Below are positions 50,001 to 61,630 of a stretch of DNA of 64,000 nucleotides, in pieces. The DNA comes from Anaeramoeba flamelloides (lineage: Eukaryota > Metamonada > Anaeramoebidae), in assembly GCA_027625915.1 (NCBI GenBank), contig JANTQA010000060.1, positions 4,836,001 through 4,900,000 on the forward strand, in the 5' to 3' direction. The position numbers were made by a program, and so were the translations under genes. Every line of letters begins with the position of its first letter. Position 1 is the first letter of the stretch. Under the pieces are notes generated by a model. It made no database searches, was not told the DNA's origin, and saw only the letters and a list, made by a program, of their open reading frames with translations.

Positions 50001-50114
50001 TTTGAAATCTAGTTTATTTTTAAATATATTTATAATGATTGGGTCTAAGAAAGGATATTTAAAAATTAATTCGTCATACATTTTGTTGATTAGTGCTTTT
50101 AATAAAACATTCAC
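49893..50114 (-). CDS. Hypothetical 73-residue frame in repeat K
   Basis: Open from a start codon at 50114 to TAA at 49893. The sequence is mixed and not of low complexity: FKYPFLDPIIINIFKNKLDF then EDLFQYDSRKNIFKFLNQNN. The family K copy at 27.7 kb encodes a similar but broken peptide (SLFQYSSQKNIF), so this is probably a remnant of a multicopy gene rather than a free-standing one. I recognise no domain. Confidence 0.3.
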   Translation of the reverse strand: MNVLLKALINKMYDELIFKYPFLDPIIINIFKNKLDFKNFESFYNDNEIYFEDLFQYDSRKNIFKFLNQNNFF

Positions 50115-50529
50115 AACCAGTCTATTTGTTCGGATAATAATTTATTTTATAGACTTTTAAAGTCTCTAACATGATTTTTTAACATATTTAATTGGTTGGA
50201 TATTATTATTAAATAATAAAAAATTAAAATAAACTATCTTTGATTGAAAAATTAAAAATATATTATATTTTAACAATCAAGGCATTATAATAAGGTAAAT
50301 ATCAAGTTTTTTAAAAAAATTATGCTTTATTTGTTTTTTTTTTATTTTTGTATTCAATCTGATTCGTTCGAATCTTAGGGATAGAAACAAAAAAAATATT
50401 TAAAAACTAATTTTTAGTTCAATTTCCTTTTAAAAAACATTTAACTCGATTTTGAATAAAGTATGAAGAAAGAGTGTTTTTTTGTTTTAGATTTCATTAA
50501 ACATTTTTTCAAAAAATTGAATTTTAATT

Positions 50530-50667
<138 letters not shown>

Positions 50668-50879
50668 TAGTTTCTATGTTGTTTTTTTTTTTTTTGGATT
50701 TAAAAGAATTGAATAAATAATTTGATTTTGCTGCCTTCTTTTAAATTAAAAAAAAAAATGCTAAAGATGGTGAAATACCATTTATTAATCATAAATTGTA
50801 TAATTATTGTTATTAATAAAATCCTTTATATCGGTTTTTTCCCCTACTATAAATTCTAGGTACTTGCCGTCACGTTCGG

Positions 50880-50985
50880 TAGAGTACTGAAGAGTGCCTA
50901 AGTTTTCCAGAATTTAAAAGAACTGAGAAATTTCAAAGATTTTACTCAATTCTTTGAAGGTGTGTAAAACCGAACAGTCAACAAT
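50880..50985. repeat. Hairpin repeat, family H
   Basis: GTTTTCCAGAATTTAAAAGA and, after a 30-base loop with GATTTTACTCAATTC, TTTGAAGGTGTGTAAAAC as the weaker opposing arm. Preceded by GTACTGAAGAGTGCCTAA, the same spacer as in the receptor-intron array. Confidence 0.5.
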
Positions 50986-51580
50986 TGAACTCTTTAATTT
51001 GTTCATTTATATCAAATTTTTAATTTTTATTTAATTATATATATTAATTTTTCTTCTTGTTCTCGTTTTTTATTTTGAAATATTTTGTTTAATTACTCAT
51101 TTATCTCAATAATTAATAATAATAATAAAAGTTATTTTTTGAAATCTTATTTATAAACCACATTTTAAAAGTTGAGTTTTAAAAATTCTTTAAATATACA
51201 AAAAAAATACTCAAAATTTATACCATTGATTATGATCTATTTTCTTTTGGAACACAATTGATTTTTTTTCAATTATTTTTAATTTTTGATTATTCTATTT
51301 CTAAATACCAAAGGCGAGTAAAGAATACGAAACCAAAAGATATTTCAGAATTGGAAAAACGATAATTCAATGGAATTTAATTGGATTTTCATTTCAATTA
51401 TCAAGTTGAATATGTTTTGTTATTTAAAAAGTATTTTTTTCAGTTTTTGGACCTAACCCCCAAAAGTCTTTTTATTTTGTTTGTTACTATTTTTCATCAA
51501 TGTGTTCGTTTTTAAAATTCAGGTGTTATTATTACATGACAAATATTTTAATGAAAAAATTTCATTTTTTTCTAATATAG

Positions 51581-52087
51581 ATGAATGTAAAAATTTCTGG
51601 TTATCAAAAACAATCAAAGTATATTGAATATATCGTGATTGTTACCGAACAATCACAAAAGTGGGGTGTGTGGGTTCGCTATTCTGAATTTAGAAACCTT
51701 CACAAAATTGTAAACAACACTTTTTAATGCAATCAAAAAAACGATCCTTTTAAATCAAAAAAAAATAACAAAAAAATTGACATTTGAATTTTTTTTAATT
51801 TTTCTTTCTTGTTCAATTTTTAGTTGAAGAAAAAGTTTCCAAGTGAATTGAAACAGATCCGTCTACCACCTAAAAAATTAATTGGTAATTTTGATGAAGA
51901 TTTCATCGAACAGAGAAGATCGGGCTTGGAAGAATACATCAATGCATTACTTCAAGATGAAGATGTTGCAGAGTGTATGGAAATTAATAAATTATTAAAG
52001 CCTTCAGAACCATCTAAATTAGTTGAAAATGATTTGCTTGAAAATGAAATAGAAAAAGAAAAAAAAAAACAACAAATCAAGAAATGA
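51581..52087 (+). CDS. Short PX-domain protein
   Basis: Two exons, 51581-51709 and 51824-52087, joined by a 114-base phase-0 GT-AG intron; 130 residues ending in TGA. The order matches a PX domain: IEYIVIVTEQSQKWGVWVRYSEFRNLH, the join, then LKKKFPSELKQIRLPPKKLIGN and FIEQRRSGLEEYINALL. PX domains bind phosphoinositides, usually PI3P on endosomes, through the Arg of RYSEF (Arg33) and later basic residues. Little beyond the domain is present: a Lys/Glu tail of about 25 residues. Size and layout resemble small sorting nexins such as SNX3, but the assignment to that group is inference. ATG 51581 directly follows TAG, which is either an in-frame stop or an acceptor, so an additional 5' exon is possible. 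Confidence 0.82.
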
Positions 52088-52979
52088 AACAAAATAGAAT
52101 AAAAAAACTAAAGAACACAATAAAAAAAAGAAAAAGAAAAAAAGAAAATGGAAAAAGAAAAAGCGGGTTCAAAGAAATGTTTTTTTTTTTTGTTTATTGA
52201 AAATAATTACACAAACAAAAACAATAAATGTTCAAACCCAAGCCAAGCAAAAAAATTAATTCCTTTTTATTTTTTGTCTTGTTTGTTGCGATCTTTTTTT
52301 TATTTCTGAAAATTATCAAAAAGATTGGTTAGGGTAGAAACTATCAAATTTTGGAAACAAAAAGAAAAAAGAAAAAAGTTTCAATTTCTTCCAAATAAAG
52401 TTGAATCGATCAAACAGTTTATACAATTCATTTGGGATTGTTTATTACAACTTCATAATACTGTAAAACCAAATTAAAAAAATTAATAATTTTATCACAA
52501 AAGTTTCAATAAGAAGATCAAATTACATATCTCAATTTTAATTTTCAATCGATTTTGTGAAGAGTTTAGCATTTTTTCAACTTCCGTTAGGTAGATATTT
52601 TGAGAAATTGAAATAAAATATTCATTTATTAATTGGGAAAAGACAGTATATGAAAATTTAAAATTTTTGCTACAAGAAAACAGTTTGAAAATCAGCCATA
52701 TTCTTATCCAAATGCGTAAAATTACTACACTCTCTAATATAATAACAATCTAAACTTTGTTTCTGTCAAAGTTACCCAAAAATTTTAAAAAATATCAATT
52801 ATTATTTATAATTAACCTTTGAAGAACAAATAAGAAATAAACAGAATAATACATCTCAAAGAATTGTTGATATATATCTGTAAGAAAACTTATTAATCAA
52901 TAGATTTTCTTTAAAAATTGATAAACTCAATTTTTTAGGTAATTATTGATAAAAACAACAATGTTCATTTTGAACTTCT

Positions 52980-53148
52980 ATTGGGATTTGAATAATAAAT
53001 AGAAAACAATTTTCACTTCATTTTCCATACTTTTCTTTTAGAAATAAAGCCCCCAAACGAAGTTTGTTGGTATTTGTGGTCTCTATTTGAAAAAGTAAAT
53101 GAAAATGAAGTGGAAAATTTTTCACATTTATTATTCAAATATCAAGAT
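52980..53148. mobile_element. Family A MITE, copy 4 (diverged)
   Basis: GGGATTTGAATAATAAATAG and TTTATTATTCAAATATC form the ends; inside, TTTTCACTTCATTTTCCATA opposes AATGAAAATGAAGTGGAAAA. The terminal TACTGG is lost, so this copy is older. Confidence 0.65.
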
Positions 53149-53778
53149 CAAAGATCTGAATAAAATTCCAATAGAAATCAAAATATCATTTCTATTCAAT
53201 AATTTTTACTGTTTCAGTAACGATAGAATAGCAAGTTTTTACCAAGTGACTATCGATCTTGCAATAAAAAAAAAATTTTGCAAATGAATTATGACTCAAA
53301 AAAAAAAATCTAAAATAAGAAAAATTCAAAAAATGTGAAAAAATGATTTCAATTTTGAAATTTCCCAAATAAATTTTTCTTATAATATCATTTCAAACAC
53401 TTTAAATGCATGTAATGCTCCAAAAAATTGGACTCATTCAACTGTAAAATGGTTTAGTTCATAATGACAAAATTATCTCTTAAAAAACCATTTTTTTAAG
53501 ATGTAAATTGTTTTTTCTTTTTTTAATATGAGCCATTTTAAAAAAAGAAAAAAAAATGAAAATTTAAATTATTCTAGTTACAGGTGATTTCAACTAAGGT
53601 GTTTAAGAAACCGAATCTAAAGTGATAAATCTTGAGTTTAATGTGGAATTTTAAAATTAAATAAATATTCTAATAAAAAGGTAAATTTATTAAAAAAACA
53701 AAAAGTAAATGTATAAATTAATAAACATTTATCAATTCAATTTTAAATTATTTTTATCACATTTAAACCCTTTTTGTC

Positions 53779-53808
<30 letters not shown>

Positions 53809-53818
<10 letters not shown>

Positions 53819-54394
53819 CCAAAAAAGTGGGGCATTTTTTTTTACATTTCATAAAAAATAATCTTTTTTAGTGATGGTAATCTTTAATCAATAATACCAA
53901 ATTAAGTTTAATATTTATACCGATTGAATCAACCACTTATATATTTAAACAAAAGCATGTTAGTTGAAATATTCCCAAAAAATGAAAAAAAAAATAGATC
54001 TTTTTTTGGCTAAAACAATGTACGACCAATTTCAATAAAAAACCGGAAATATGGAATGGGAACAAATGATTTTTTAAACACGAAAACGCAGTTATATGTT
54101 TTTAATTATATTGTAAATTTTGTTGAGATTATACAAGTTATGAAAATATTTTTTTCGATCAAAAAGAAAATAATAAACACCAATTTTCACCATAAAAAAA
54201 TATCAGATAAAATCGAGATTATAAATTTTATTATATTTTATTTCTGCAAAACAATACTAAGAAACAAATTGAATTATTATCAAGAATCTATAAATGGTGG
54301 TTAATGATTTTGGATATTTAAATCCTTTTTTGAAGAATGGGTTACATAAATATATTTTAAAATAAATTTGCCCCACTTTATTGGAAATAGCTTA
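53809..54394. mobile_element. Tc1/mariner-type element, family D
   Basis: Ends TAAGGTATTTCCAAAAAAGT and, reversed, TAAGCTATTTCCAATAAAGT, each continuing GGGGCA. 586 bases, bounded by TA. An open frame at 54056-54304 (82 residues, QLYVFNYIVNFVEIIQVMKI inside) lies near the right end, where the transposase C-terminus of such elements would be, but I see no DDE/D motif to confirm this. Inserted in a TA microsatellite. Confidence 0.7.
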
Positions 54395-54619
54395 TAAGCT
54401 TAATTTCAAAAATAGGGGCAGATTTTTCATTAGAATAAAATAGTTTAATTGTCTTTTTTTTTGAATAATAAGGTATTTTACTAATTTTTTTACAGAAAAT
54501 AGCCAATATAGATTAAAAAATAAAAATGTTGTATAATCATTGTATTTTTTGAAAGACAAATGAAAAAAGAAAAAAATAATAATAAAAAAGTTTGCCACTA
54601 AATTTCAAATTTGGCTTTA
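54395..54619. mobile_element. Tc1/mariner-type MITE, family C copy 2
   Basis: Begins TAAGCTTAATTTCAAAAATA and ends AAATTTCAAATTTGGCTTTA, 225 bases; GGGGCAGATTTTTCATTAGA matches copies 1 and 3. Confidence 0.85.
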
Positions 54620-55648
54620 TATATATATATATATATATATATTTCCAGATGAGGTTATTTTATTTTCTTATTAATTTATCTTAATACAAACCCAAAAAGA
54701 AACAAAATTTATTTTTTTCAGGACTTATCAACATTTTTAAAAAAAAAAAATAAAAATAAAGTCAAAAAGTGTAAAAAAGACATCAAAAACTTTAAAACTG
54801 GTAAGATTAATACAAGAATAATTTTTCTTATTAATTAAGTGTTAACAACAATTGATAAGCTTGAATAAATAAATTATAATTATTATTATTTAAACATTTA
54901 ATACAAAAATAAAAATAAAAAATAACTTCAAATTTGAAGAAAATATAACAACCTTAGGAATTTTTTTCTTTTCTTTTAAATAAGTCAAGTGATAGATAAA
55001 TATTTATCATCTAATTTCGAAGTATTTTTTGTTGAAGAATATATTACCATTATTTGATTTAAACATATAAAAAGTTGTGAAAATCAATCATACTAAACTA
55101 AAATTCAAAATTTTCCACATAGTTAAAACGTTCTAAACAATCACAATAATACAATTTCATTGAAATTGGAGATAATTTTGAATTTTGATAAATATGAAAA
55201 TCATTTTTTCATCTTTTCGAGATTGTTTTCATTACATTGTTTGAATTACATAATATGTTTCTTTGGATCGAATTTTTTTTGAACAATTGATATTATGTTA
55301 AAGTTCAGTTGTTCCAAATAGAATAACTCAAATAAAATTAGTTGGTAGTATCTAACCTTTGATCGATCAATAATTCCTAATAGAATTTAAACAAATTTAC
55401 TAATGGATTTTTTTGTTTGGCCCTCTCCAAAGTTTTTAACACACCCTTGATTTATTTGTATTGATAATTATTTATTTATTGTTTTGTGAGTATTTTATTT
55501 TATAAAAAAGTGTTCACAATTCAATTAGTGAATGATTCTAATTTAGTAAATCTTCTTGAATTGATTAATTAAGTTTTTTTTCACAAAGCGAATTTTAGTG
55601 TCTTAAAAATTGTGAATTGGGGTTTATATTTTATTTTTTTTTTTCCTT

Positions 55649-56204
55649 TTGGAAAGTCTTTTAAAACATTCTAGATTGAAAGTACCAATGCTAAAAAAAT
55701 ATTTAAACATCAAAAAGAGATTTTGTTTACATTTTTCTATTATTAGAATTTTCGTGATATATTATATTTTGATTCCATTTTTGTGTCTTGCTATTTTGTT
55801 TTCAATTTTTACTTTTAATAAAATTAAAATAATTCAATTATTATTAAACAATTTTAGAAAAATCGTTAAAGTTGAAATAATACAGATTTGGTTTCTCATA
55901 TAAATTCATCAAAAAATTAGATTAATTTTTTTTAAAACAATAACTTTTTTCTTGTAAATTGTTCAGCTTTTTTATGATGTCTATTATTAAATTTCAATTT
56001 TTATCAAATTTCAAAATTAGCCAAAGGGATTTTTTTCTAATTTTTGAAGATTTTCTTCATTATTTTCGTTGTCCTAACAATTTTTTATCTTTTTTAAATT
56101 GTGGGAAGAAAAAGCAAAAATATTATTTTGACACTGTAGGTATTTTATTACCTAAATTGTACAAAATTCCAAATGTTGAAATCGTCAATACTAAATATTT
56201 TTGA
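55649..56204 (+). other. Two adjacent small open frames, uncertain
   Basis: 55649-55903 (84 residues) has a likely membrane span, FVIYYILIPFLCLAILFSIF. 55959-56204 (81 residues) includes FRCPNNFLSFLNCGKKKQKY and FDTVGILLPKLYKIPNVE. Base composition is slightly richer than around them. No family recognised and no convincing splice joins them. They may be remains of a gene or chance frames. Confidence 0.2.
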
Positions 56205-57619
56205 AATTTTGTTTTAAACCCAATATTAACTACCAAAGTTAAGTGGAAGTTTTTGCTTCTTAAAACAAGTTGCAAAAGTAAAATTAGTCTCTTATATTAT
56301 TTTTTTTCAAAATCCTTGCCAAAATTCTCTAACATACCAAACCCACCCAAACCTACTCTAATATATTCTAAATAACGTTAAAATGGATTAACCTACCCGA
56401 AACAGTTTTAAATACCTACAGTCAATACATTTCATCGAATTAAGTATTTGGAAAATTATGAGAATTTGACTGATTTTGAAATTTGACCAAATTTGAAAAA
56501 TAATAATTTTCCCATTTTATGGAATCTGGTTATTTTGATACATCTATTTCCTATTTTTATTTAATTTTTGAAAAGGTTTAAATATAATTAAATTAAATAT
56601 TGATGATAGTTTCAAAAAAGTAAGGGAAATATATTAAAAAAAATACTTATAGATTAAAAAAGGAATTTTCTTTATATAAAACAATTGTTTATATTAATGT
56701 GACACACAAATCTAGGTAATATAAGTTCTTCTTATTGAAAAAACAATTTTTTCAATAACTAACAAAATAAAAATTAAAATATAAAAAAAAGAAAGTAAGG
56801 TAATAATTAACTTTAATTTAGAACAATTATCTAATAGTTTGCATGGTTTAATTTTGAGAATAGCCATCGTTTTACTTTAAAAAATATCTTTTCAATTATT
56901 TCTATTCTAATATTATCTGTTTGAATAATGATTGGTATTTAACCCAGCTTGTTCTATAGATACAAATTTCAAATTTGATCATTGTCTATTTATAAAAGTG
57001 TAAAATCTGGAATGTAAAATAAAAATTACTTTTTATAATACTTTGGAAGAAATTATTTTGAAAATTTTATTTTTGAATTTCTGAAAAATAATAATATTAA
57101 AAAAAATGTAATAATCTAGACAACTTGTAAAAATGTGTGTTTAATGATAATTTTTCTGCATTTTTAATAACAAATTCAAAAAAAAACATTTATGGAACTT
57201 TTTTTCAAGTCACTTTATGGAGAAAGAATTTGTTTTTATTTCTAATTATATTTTGGTTTATTAATTTCAAAATACAATATTATAACATTTTTTGAATTAA
57301 GTTTCTTTGAAATAAAAAAAAATCCTTAAATAGACGTTTCATGTTAAAAAAAAAAAAATAATTTATAATTAAACAGCAATATAACCCGAGAATTTAAAGT
57401 GTGTCTTAAACAAATCTTTGAGCCAAAATTTTCAGTTCTTTAATTTGGTAATATTATGTGTTGGTTATTTTCAAAATTAAAATTGAAGAAAATTAATCTC
57501 TTAGTAAATGTGTCTGCTTAAAAAAAAATATAGTTTTTTGATAGGTATTTGAGTTATTTTCCAATGAATAAAGTAACAATTTCATTTCAAGTTTCTTGTA
57601 AAAAAAATATTTTCCAGAT

Positions 57620-58390
57620 GAAGGGATTAGCCTTGCCATTGATTGGCCTAGAATTAAGATATGTTGTAATTGAGAGTAAATAATATTGGTTTTTAAATAG
57701 TACCTATAACACTCAAAAATCTGTTATAAATCTTATTAAAAGAATAAATTATTACATTTTTTACTAATGATCACAATTAAAAATTTTCATTTTAGATATT
57801 TTTTTTTTTAATTACTTTTTCAAATTTAAAAATAAAAACCGAAATACAGTATTCTGGGATTTAATAATTCATATTTAGAACTTCCAAAAGTAACTATTTT
57901 ATTAATTTTTTAATTTCGAAGATTAACTCCATAATCATCAATATAAAAACCCAAAGACTGATTAGTTTTGTTTGCTTTTTCTAAAGATGATTGTATCATC
58001 AATACATTTCCAATATTTGAAGAAATACTTTTGTCATAAAAATTAATTCTCTTGATTAATAATTTTCAATTTTTAAAAAAAAATATCAATTTTTTAGAAA
58101 TTAATCGACATTTCGCCACAATTTAAAAAAGATATTTTGCAACTTTGGAGTCTGAATATTGATAATTCAACCTTTAAAAATTCGTTGTGAAATGCAGATT
58201 TTTTTTCTGAAATTGTTGGATTTTTTACGAATATAAGGATCATTTTTTAATTGAAGGAGATCAACAAATATTACTTCTTGAATAATGGATTTTTTAGAGA
58301 CATTTGAACCATGGACCACTAATGTGGTTAGGCCTAATAATAACATACTTTGAACTTAGGCTTCTCCTTGGTTGATGCTAAACCGTTAAA
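57620..58390. mobile_element. Family I inverted-repeat element, copy 1
   Basis: Left end GGGATTAGCCTTGCCATTGA then GGCCTAGAATTAAGATATGT. The right end, reversed, reads GGTTTAGCATCAACCAAGGA then AGCCTAAGTTCAAAGTATGT. About 770 bases, non-coding. Also seen at 21170-21975 and, in part, 15700-16045. Confidence 0.65.
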
Positions 58391-58579
58391 ATATGAAAAT
58401 TCCAAAAGTGTTTATCACTAATTCTATTTTTCAAAGAAAACTAAAATATGATTAACATCACAAGAAAAAAACAAAAAAAAGATTCTTAATTTTAATAAGA
58501 AGACGACACATAAAGAAAAAAGCATTTCAAAATCAAAAGATAGATCAAAAACTCAAATGTAAAAATACAAATTGGCTTT

Positions 58580-59533
58580 TTAAGCTCCATATTTGGGAGT
58601 AAACCCAAGCCTGTAGCCAATTTCCCAAATAAATCTTTCTGCATAAATTGTTAAATTACAACCTTTTTGTTTGCACTCTTCAGGTAAAAATTTTGTTGCT
58701 TGATCTTCTCTCGAAACACCCTCTTTCCAGTATGAAACGTAAATCGATCCTCCACCTTTACACACTTTTGTTAAATCTTTTAGCCCAGTCATCTTCCAAG
58801 ATTGCTTGGGTCTAAATCCGCCCTTTTTAAGAATTCTTTCTCCTGTCCCTTGTTGTAACTGTTCAAAGCAAAGGGATTCTTTCAGATTTAAAGAAGAGGC
58901 TACAACAAAATAAAATTTTTCTTCATGTTTTTTCAATTCCTGGAGGGCAGTTTCAATAATTGCAACTTTGTTCCCAAAGTCAACAAACAAATAATCTTGT
59001 TGTTCTTCAAGTGACAAGATCTTTTCTGCAAGCTCGCTGCCATTTTCTGGAAGGCTGAGAGGCTCACACCCAATTGATAAAGCAAAGCTTTTGCTAGCCT
59101 TATTATTAGTAAGGATTGTTCCTTTCATACCGCCATAGCGAGAAGAAAAATCTTTGATCTTTTTATTTGTTTGCAAGGCTTTTATTTCTTCATTTTCTTT
59201 TTCTTTTTCTGTTTCATTTTCTTTTTCTTTTTCTTTTTTATTTTCCTTTTCATTTTCCTTTTCGTTTTCCTTTTCATTTTGGTTTTCATTTTCATTTGGA
59301 ATTGTAAAACCCACTTCTCCATTCTCACTAAAAAATTGGTCATAATAATTAAACATTTGGGAAAGTAAAAAGATTTTGTATTCATCTTCGCTATATTTTC
59401 CACTACTTCGACGACTTTGTAAAACTCCAGAACACCCACTCAAACTAATCCAATCAAGATTTGGGTGCTCTTGAGTGGTAAGAGTTTTGTTAGTTCCACT
59501 CCCAAAAAAAATTACTGCTTTGAAACCATACAT
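58580..59533 (-). CDS. Divergent archaeal-type phosphoglycerate mutase-like protein
   Basis: Single exon, 317 residues, ending GA-TAA after KYGA. The order of elements resembles archaeal-type cofactor-independent phosphoglycerate mutases of the alkaline phosphatase superfamily: an opening strand GFKAVIFFG, then EHPNLDWISLSGCSGVLQ (family pattern 'TPNLDxLAxxGxxG'), then DFSSRYGGMKGTILTNNKAS before SIGCEP, DYLFVDFG, FYFVVASS and the ending RLGFTPKYGA, which these enzymes share. The expected metal and phosphoryl ligands are not seen: no Asp in the first strand, no HxxDxxxH and no DHxTP. A Glu/Asn/Lys run at 59160-59310 interrupts it. If the match is right, it is probably inactive or has a new role. 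It could instead be an unrelated protein; I judge the family likely but unproven. Confidence 0.55.
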   Translation of the reverse strand: MYGFKAVIFFGSGTNKTLTTQEHPNLDWISLSGCSGVLQSRRSSGKYSEDEYKIFLLSQMFNYYDQFFSENGEVGFTIPNENENQNEKENEKENEKENKKEKEKENETEKEKENEEIKALQTNKKIKDFSSRYGGMKGTILTNNKASKSFALSIGCEPLSLPENGSELAEKILSLEEQQDYLFVDFGNKVAIIETALQELKKHEEKFYFVVASSLNLKESLCFEQLQQGTGERILKKGGFRPKQSWKMTGLKDLTKVCKGGGSIYVSYWKEGVSREDQATKFLPEECKQKGCNLTIYAERFIWEIGYRLGFTPKYGA

Positions 59534-59558
59534 TTAAAAAAGAAAAAATAAAATTTTG

Positions 59559-60550
59559 TAAAATCATTTTGCTTTAATTTTTGAATTTCTCTCAAACTTT
59601 ACCAAAGATTTTCCAGTTATTAATAACCAAAAAATGGAGAGTAAACCTAAAACTAACTAAAAAAAAAACTTTGTAGGACATAAAATTGCACATAAGATTT
59701 TTTTAATCAAAATATAGTTTCTTTTGAGTATTTTCAAGGATAACCATTCGAAAAATGATCAAAAATAATTATTTGTTTGTATACCAAATCAAAAGAAATC
59801 TGTTTTCTATTTTGGTCAAAGTAGCAAAGATAAAAAAAAATATATCTAAGTATTGAAAAAAATACCCTTCATGAAAAAAATATAAGATTAGATTTTTGAT
59901 TGCGAATATTCATAGAATTCCAATATATTCCCTTTATTTAAATCAAATCCTTTTTTTAATATAACAAAATTATTTATGTAAACCAAGTAATAAACTTACC
60001 TAAATTTCACTAAAGCATTCTATCTATAGAATACTGGTTTAATTGTTTGATAACCAAAGTAGATCAACTTTTTTTTGAAAAATAATGGAGTTTTATACAG
60101 TTTATTAGAGTTTGGAAAATGATAATTTTTATTCTTTTTTTTTGATTTATTGATATAGTGCTTTGTACACGTGTAATTTCATTAAGTTTCGTTCTAGTAA
60201 GTGAGTGAATTAAAATTTAAAAAGTTTGATACTTAAAAAAAATTGAATTCGATTTAAAATATTGAGAATTAAAGAACAATTTCCCTAATATTAATAATTA
60301 AAAATCTTGTCAGAAATTTTTTTCATGTCCAGTATTTTTTTCACTACCTAATAGAAATCAAAACGTAAAAACTCAGAAAATTATCAAAAATAGATTTTAA
60401 GATTAAAAATTTCTTTTGTGTATTTTTTTGTCCTACAAAGTTTTTTTTTTAGTTAGTTTTAGGTTTACTCTCCATTTTGTGGTTTTTAATAACTGAAAAA
60501 TCTTTGGTTAAGTTTGAGAGAAATTCAAAAATTAAAGCAAAATGATTTTT
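59559..60550. mobile_element. Inverted-repeat element, family J
   Basis: Arms of about 150 bases: AAATCATTTTGCTTTAATTT with AATTTCTCTCAAACTTTACC on the left; GGTTAAGTTTGAGAGAAATT with AAATTAAAGCAAAATGATTT on the right. Further in, ATGGAGAGTAAACCTAAAAC opposes TTTTAGGTTTACTCTCCATT. The centre, about 700 bases, is A/T-rich. Its left end is only 26 bases from the ATG of the mutase-like gene. Confidence 0.75.
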
Positions 60551-60978
60551 CAACTTTTTCTTTTTTCAATATATTGGAATCGAGAAGTGGTTGCCTTATT
60601 ATTTTCTTTAGTTTTTGTGAATTTTGATTAGCAACAATAATATGTCGTGTTTTTTTAAAAAAAAACTATTAATCGTTTACTAATAATTAATTTTTAAAAG
60701 AATCTATCAAAAGAAATTCAATTTAATAATAAAAATAAAAAATAAAAAGGCAAAATGATCAATATAACAAATAAAAAAAAGCCTACTTAAAATCTCTTTT
60801 TAAATAATTGTGAATTTTAAGAATAACCTGAGATTTTATTTTAATTCTGATAAATTGAAGGTCAATTTTAAAAATATAAAATATTCCTGATTCAATAACA
60901 GTCACCACATCCCTTCTTTATTTTTCTTTATTTTATAATATTACTTTTTTTTGGTACTTTTCTTTATATATTTTTTTC

Positions 60979-61004
60979 AATATATATATATATATATATA
61001 TATA
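60979..61004. repeat. TA microsatellite
   Basis: About 12 TA units immediately beside the left end of family C copy 3. Confidence 0.85.
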
Positions 61005-61427
61005 AACAAAATTTCAAAAATAGGGGCAGATTTTTCATTAGAAAAAAATTTGTTTAATTGTTTTTTTTTTTTGAATAATAAGGTATTTTACTAAATTTTT
61101 TCGAGATAATAACCAATATAAATTAATAAATAAAAATAAGTATAAGAATTTTATTTTTTGGAAAGACAAATGAAAAAAGTAAAAAAATAATACAGTCAGT
61201 TTCACTTTTAAGGCACAAACTTTCAACGAAATTTAAGGCACAAAAAAATCTCATTTTAAGGAACAAAATTCAGATTATACTAAAATAAATTGTAAAAAAA
61301 AAAATTCCAAATTTTGTGCCTTAATTTGAGATTTTTTTGTGCCTTACATTTCGTTGGAATTTTCTGCCTTTAAAGTGGAACTGACTGTAATCAAAAAATT
61401 TTTCTCCGAATTTTGAAATTTCGCTTA
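61003..61427. mobile_element. Family C MITE copy 3, split by family B
   Basis: Left part 61003-61190 (TAAACAAAATTTCAAAAATA then GGGGCAGA) and right part 61390-61427 (TTTTGAAATTTCGCTTA). Without family B the length is about 226 bases, equal to copies 1 and 2. Confidence 0.8.
61191..61389. mobile_element. Tc1/mariner-type MITE, family B copy 3
   Basis: Ends TACAGTCAGTTTCACTTTTA and AAAGTGGAACTGACTGTA. Inserted at a TA of family C copy 3; the unsplit C copy at 54395-54619 has AATAATAATAAAAAAGTTTG at that place. Confidence 0.85.
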
Positions 61428-61429
61428 TA

Positions 61430-61630
61430 TAAAGTTATTTCCAATTTTAAGACACAAACTTTCAACAAAATATCTGTCCCAGAAAAAACTCAAATTAAAA
61501 CACAATTTTTGAGAATTGTTTGATTACACAATTTATTTTCCTTGAATTTGTATTTTGTACCTTAAAATGAGATTTTTCTTGTAATTTGGGTTTCTTTCAA
61601 AGTTTGTTTCGAAAAACTCGAACTGACATT
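61430..61630. mobile_element. Decayed family B copy
   Basis: AGACACAAACTTTCAACAAA near 61450, AACTCAAATTAAAACACAAT, and GTTTCTTTCAAAGTTTGTTT with CTCGAACTGACATTA at the far end follow the family B order, with many differences. Next to copy 3 but not part of it. Ends approximate. Confidence 0.45.

Larger units (their letters stand above)
53781..54642. repeat. TA microsatellite split by two elements
   Basis: TA runs at 53781-53810 and 54618-54642 flank family D and family C copies that sit directly next to one another (D ends at 54394, C begins at 54395). Confidence 0.75.
52088..58579. other. Intergenic region, mainly elements
   Basis: Contains family A copy 4, adjoining family D and C elements inside a TA run at 53781-54642, two small open frames at 55649-56204 and family I copy 1. 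The rest, including 56205-57610, shows only A/T-rich DNA. No gene with recognisable domains. Confidence 0.55.

Noticed and set aside
50355-50385. GTTCGAATC resembling a tRNA B box
   Set aside because: No A box, acceptor stem or cloverleaf around it.
59154-59368. Plus-strand frames rich in Phe and Ser
   Set aside because: Antisense of the low-complexity insertion in the mutase-like gene.
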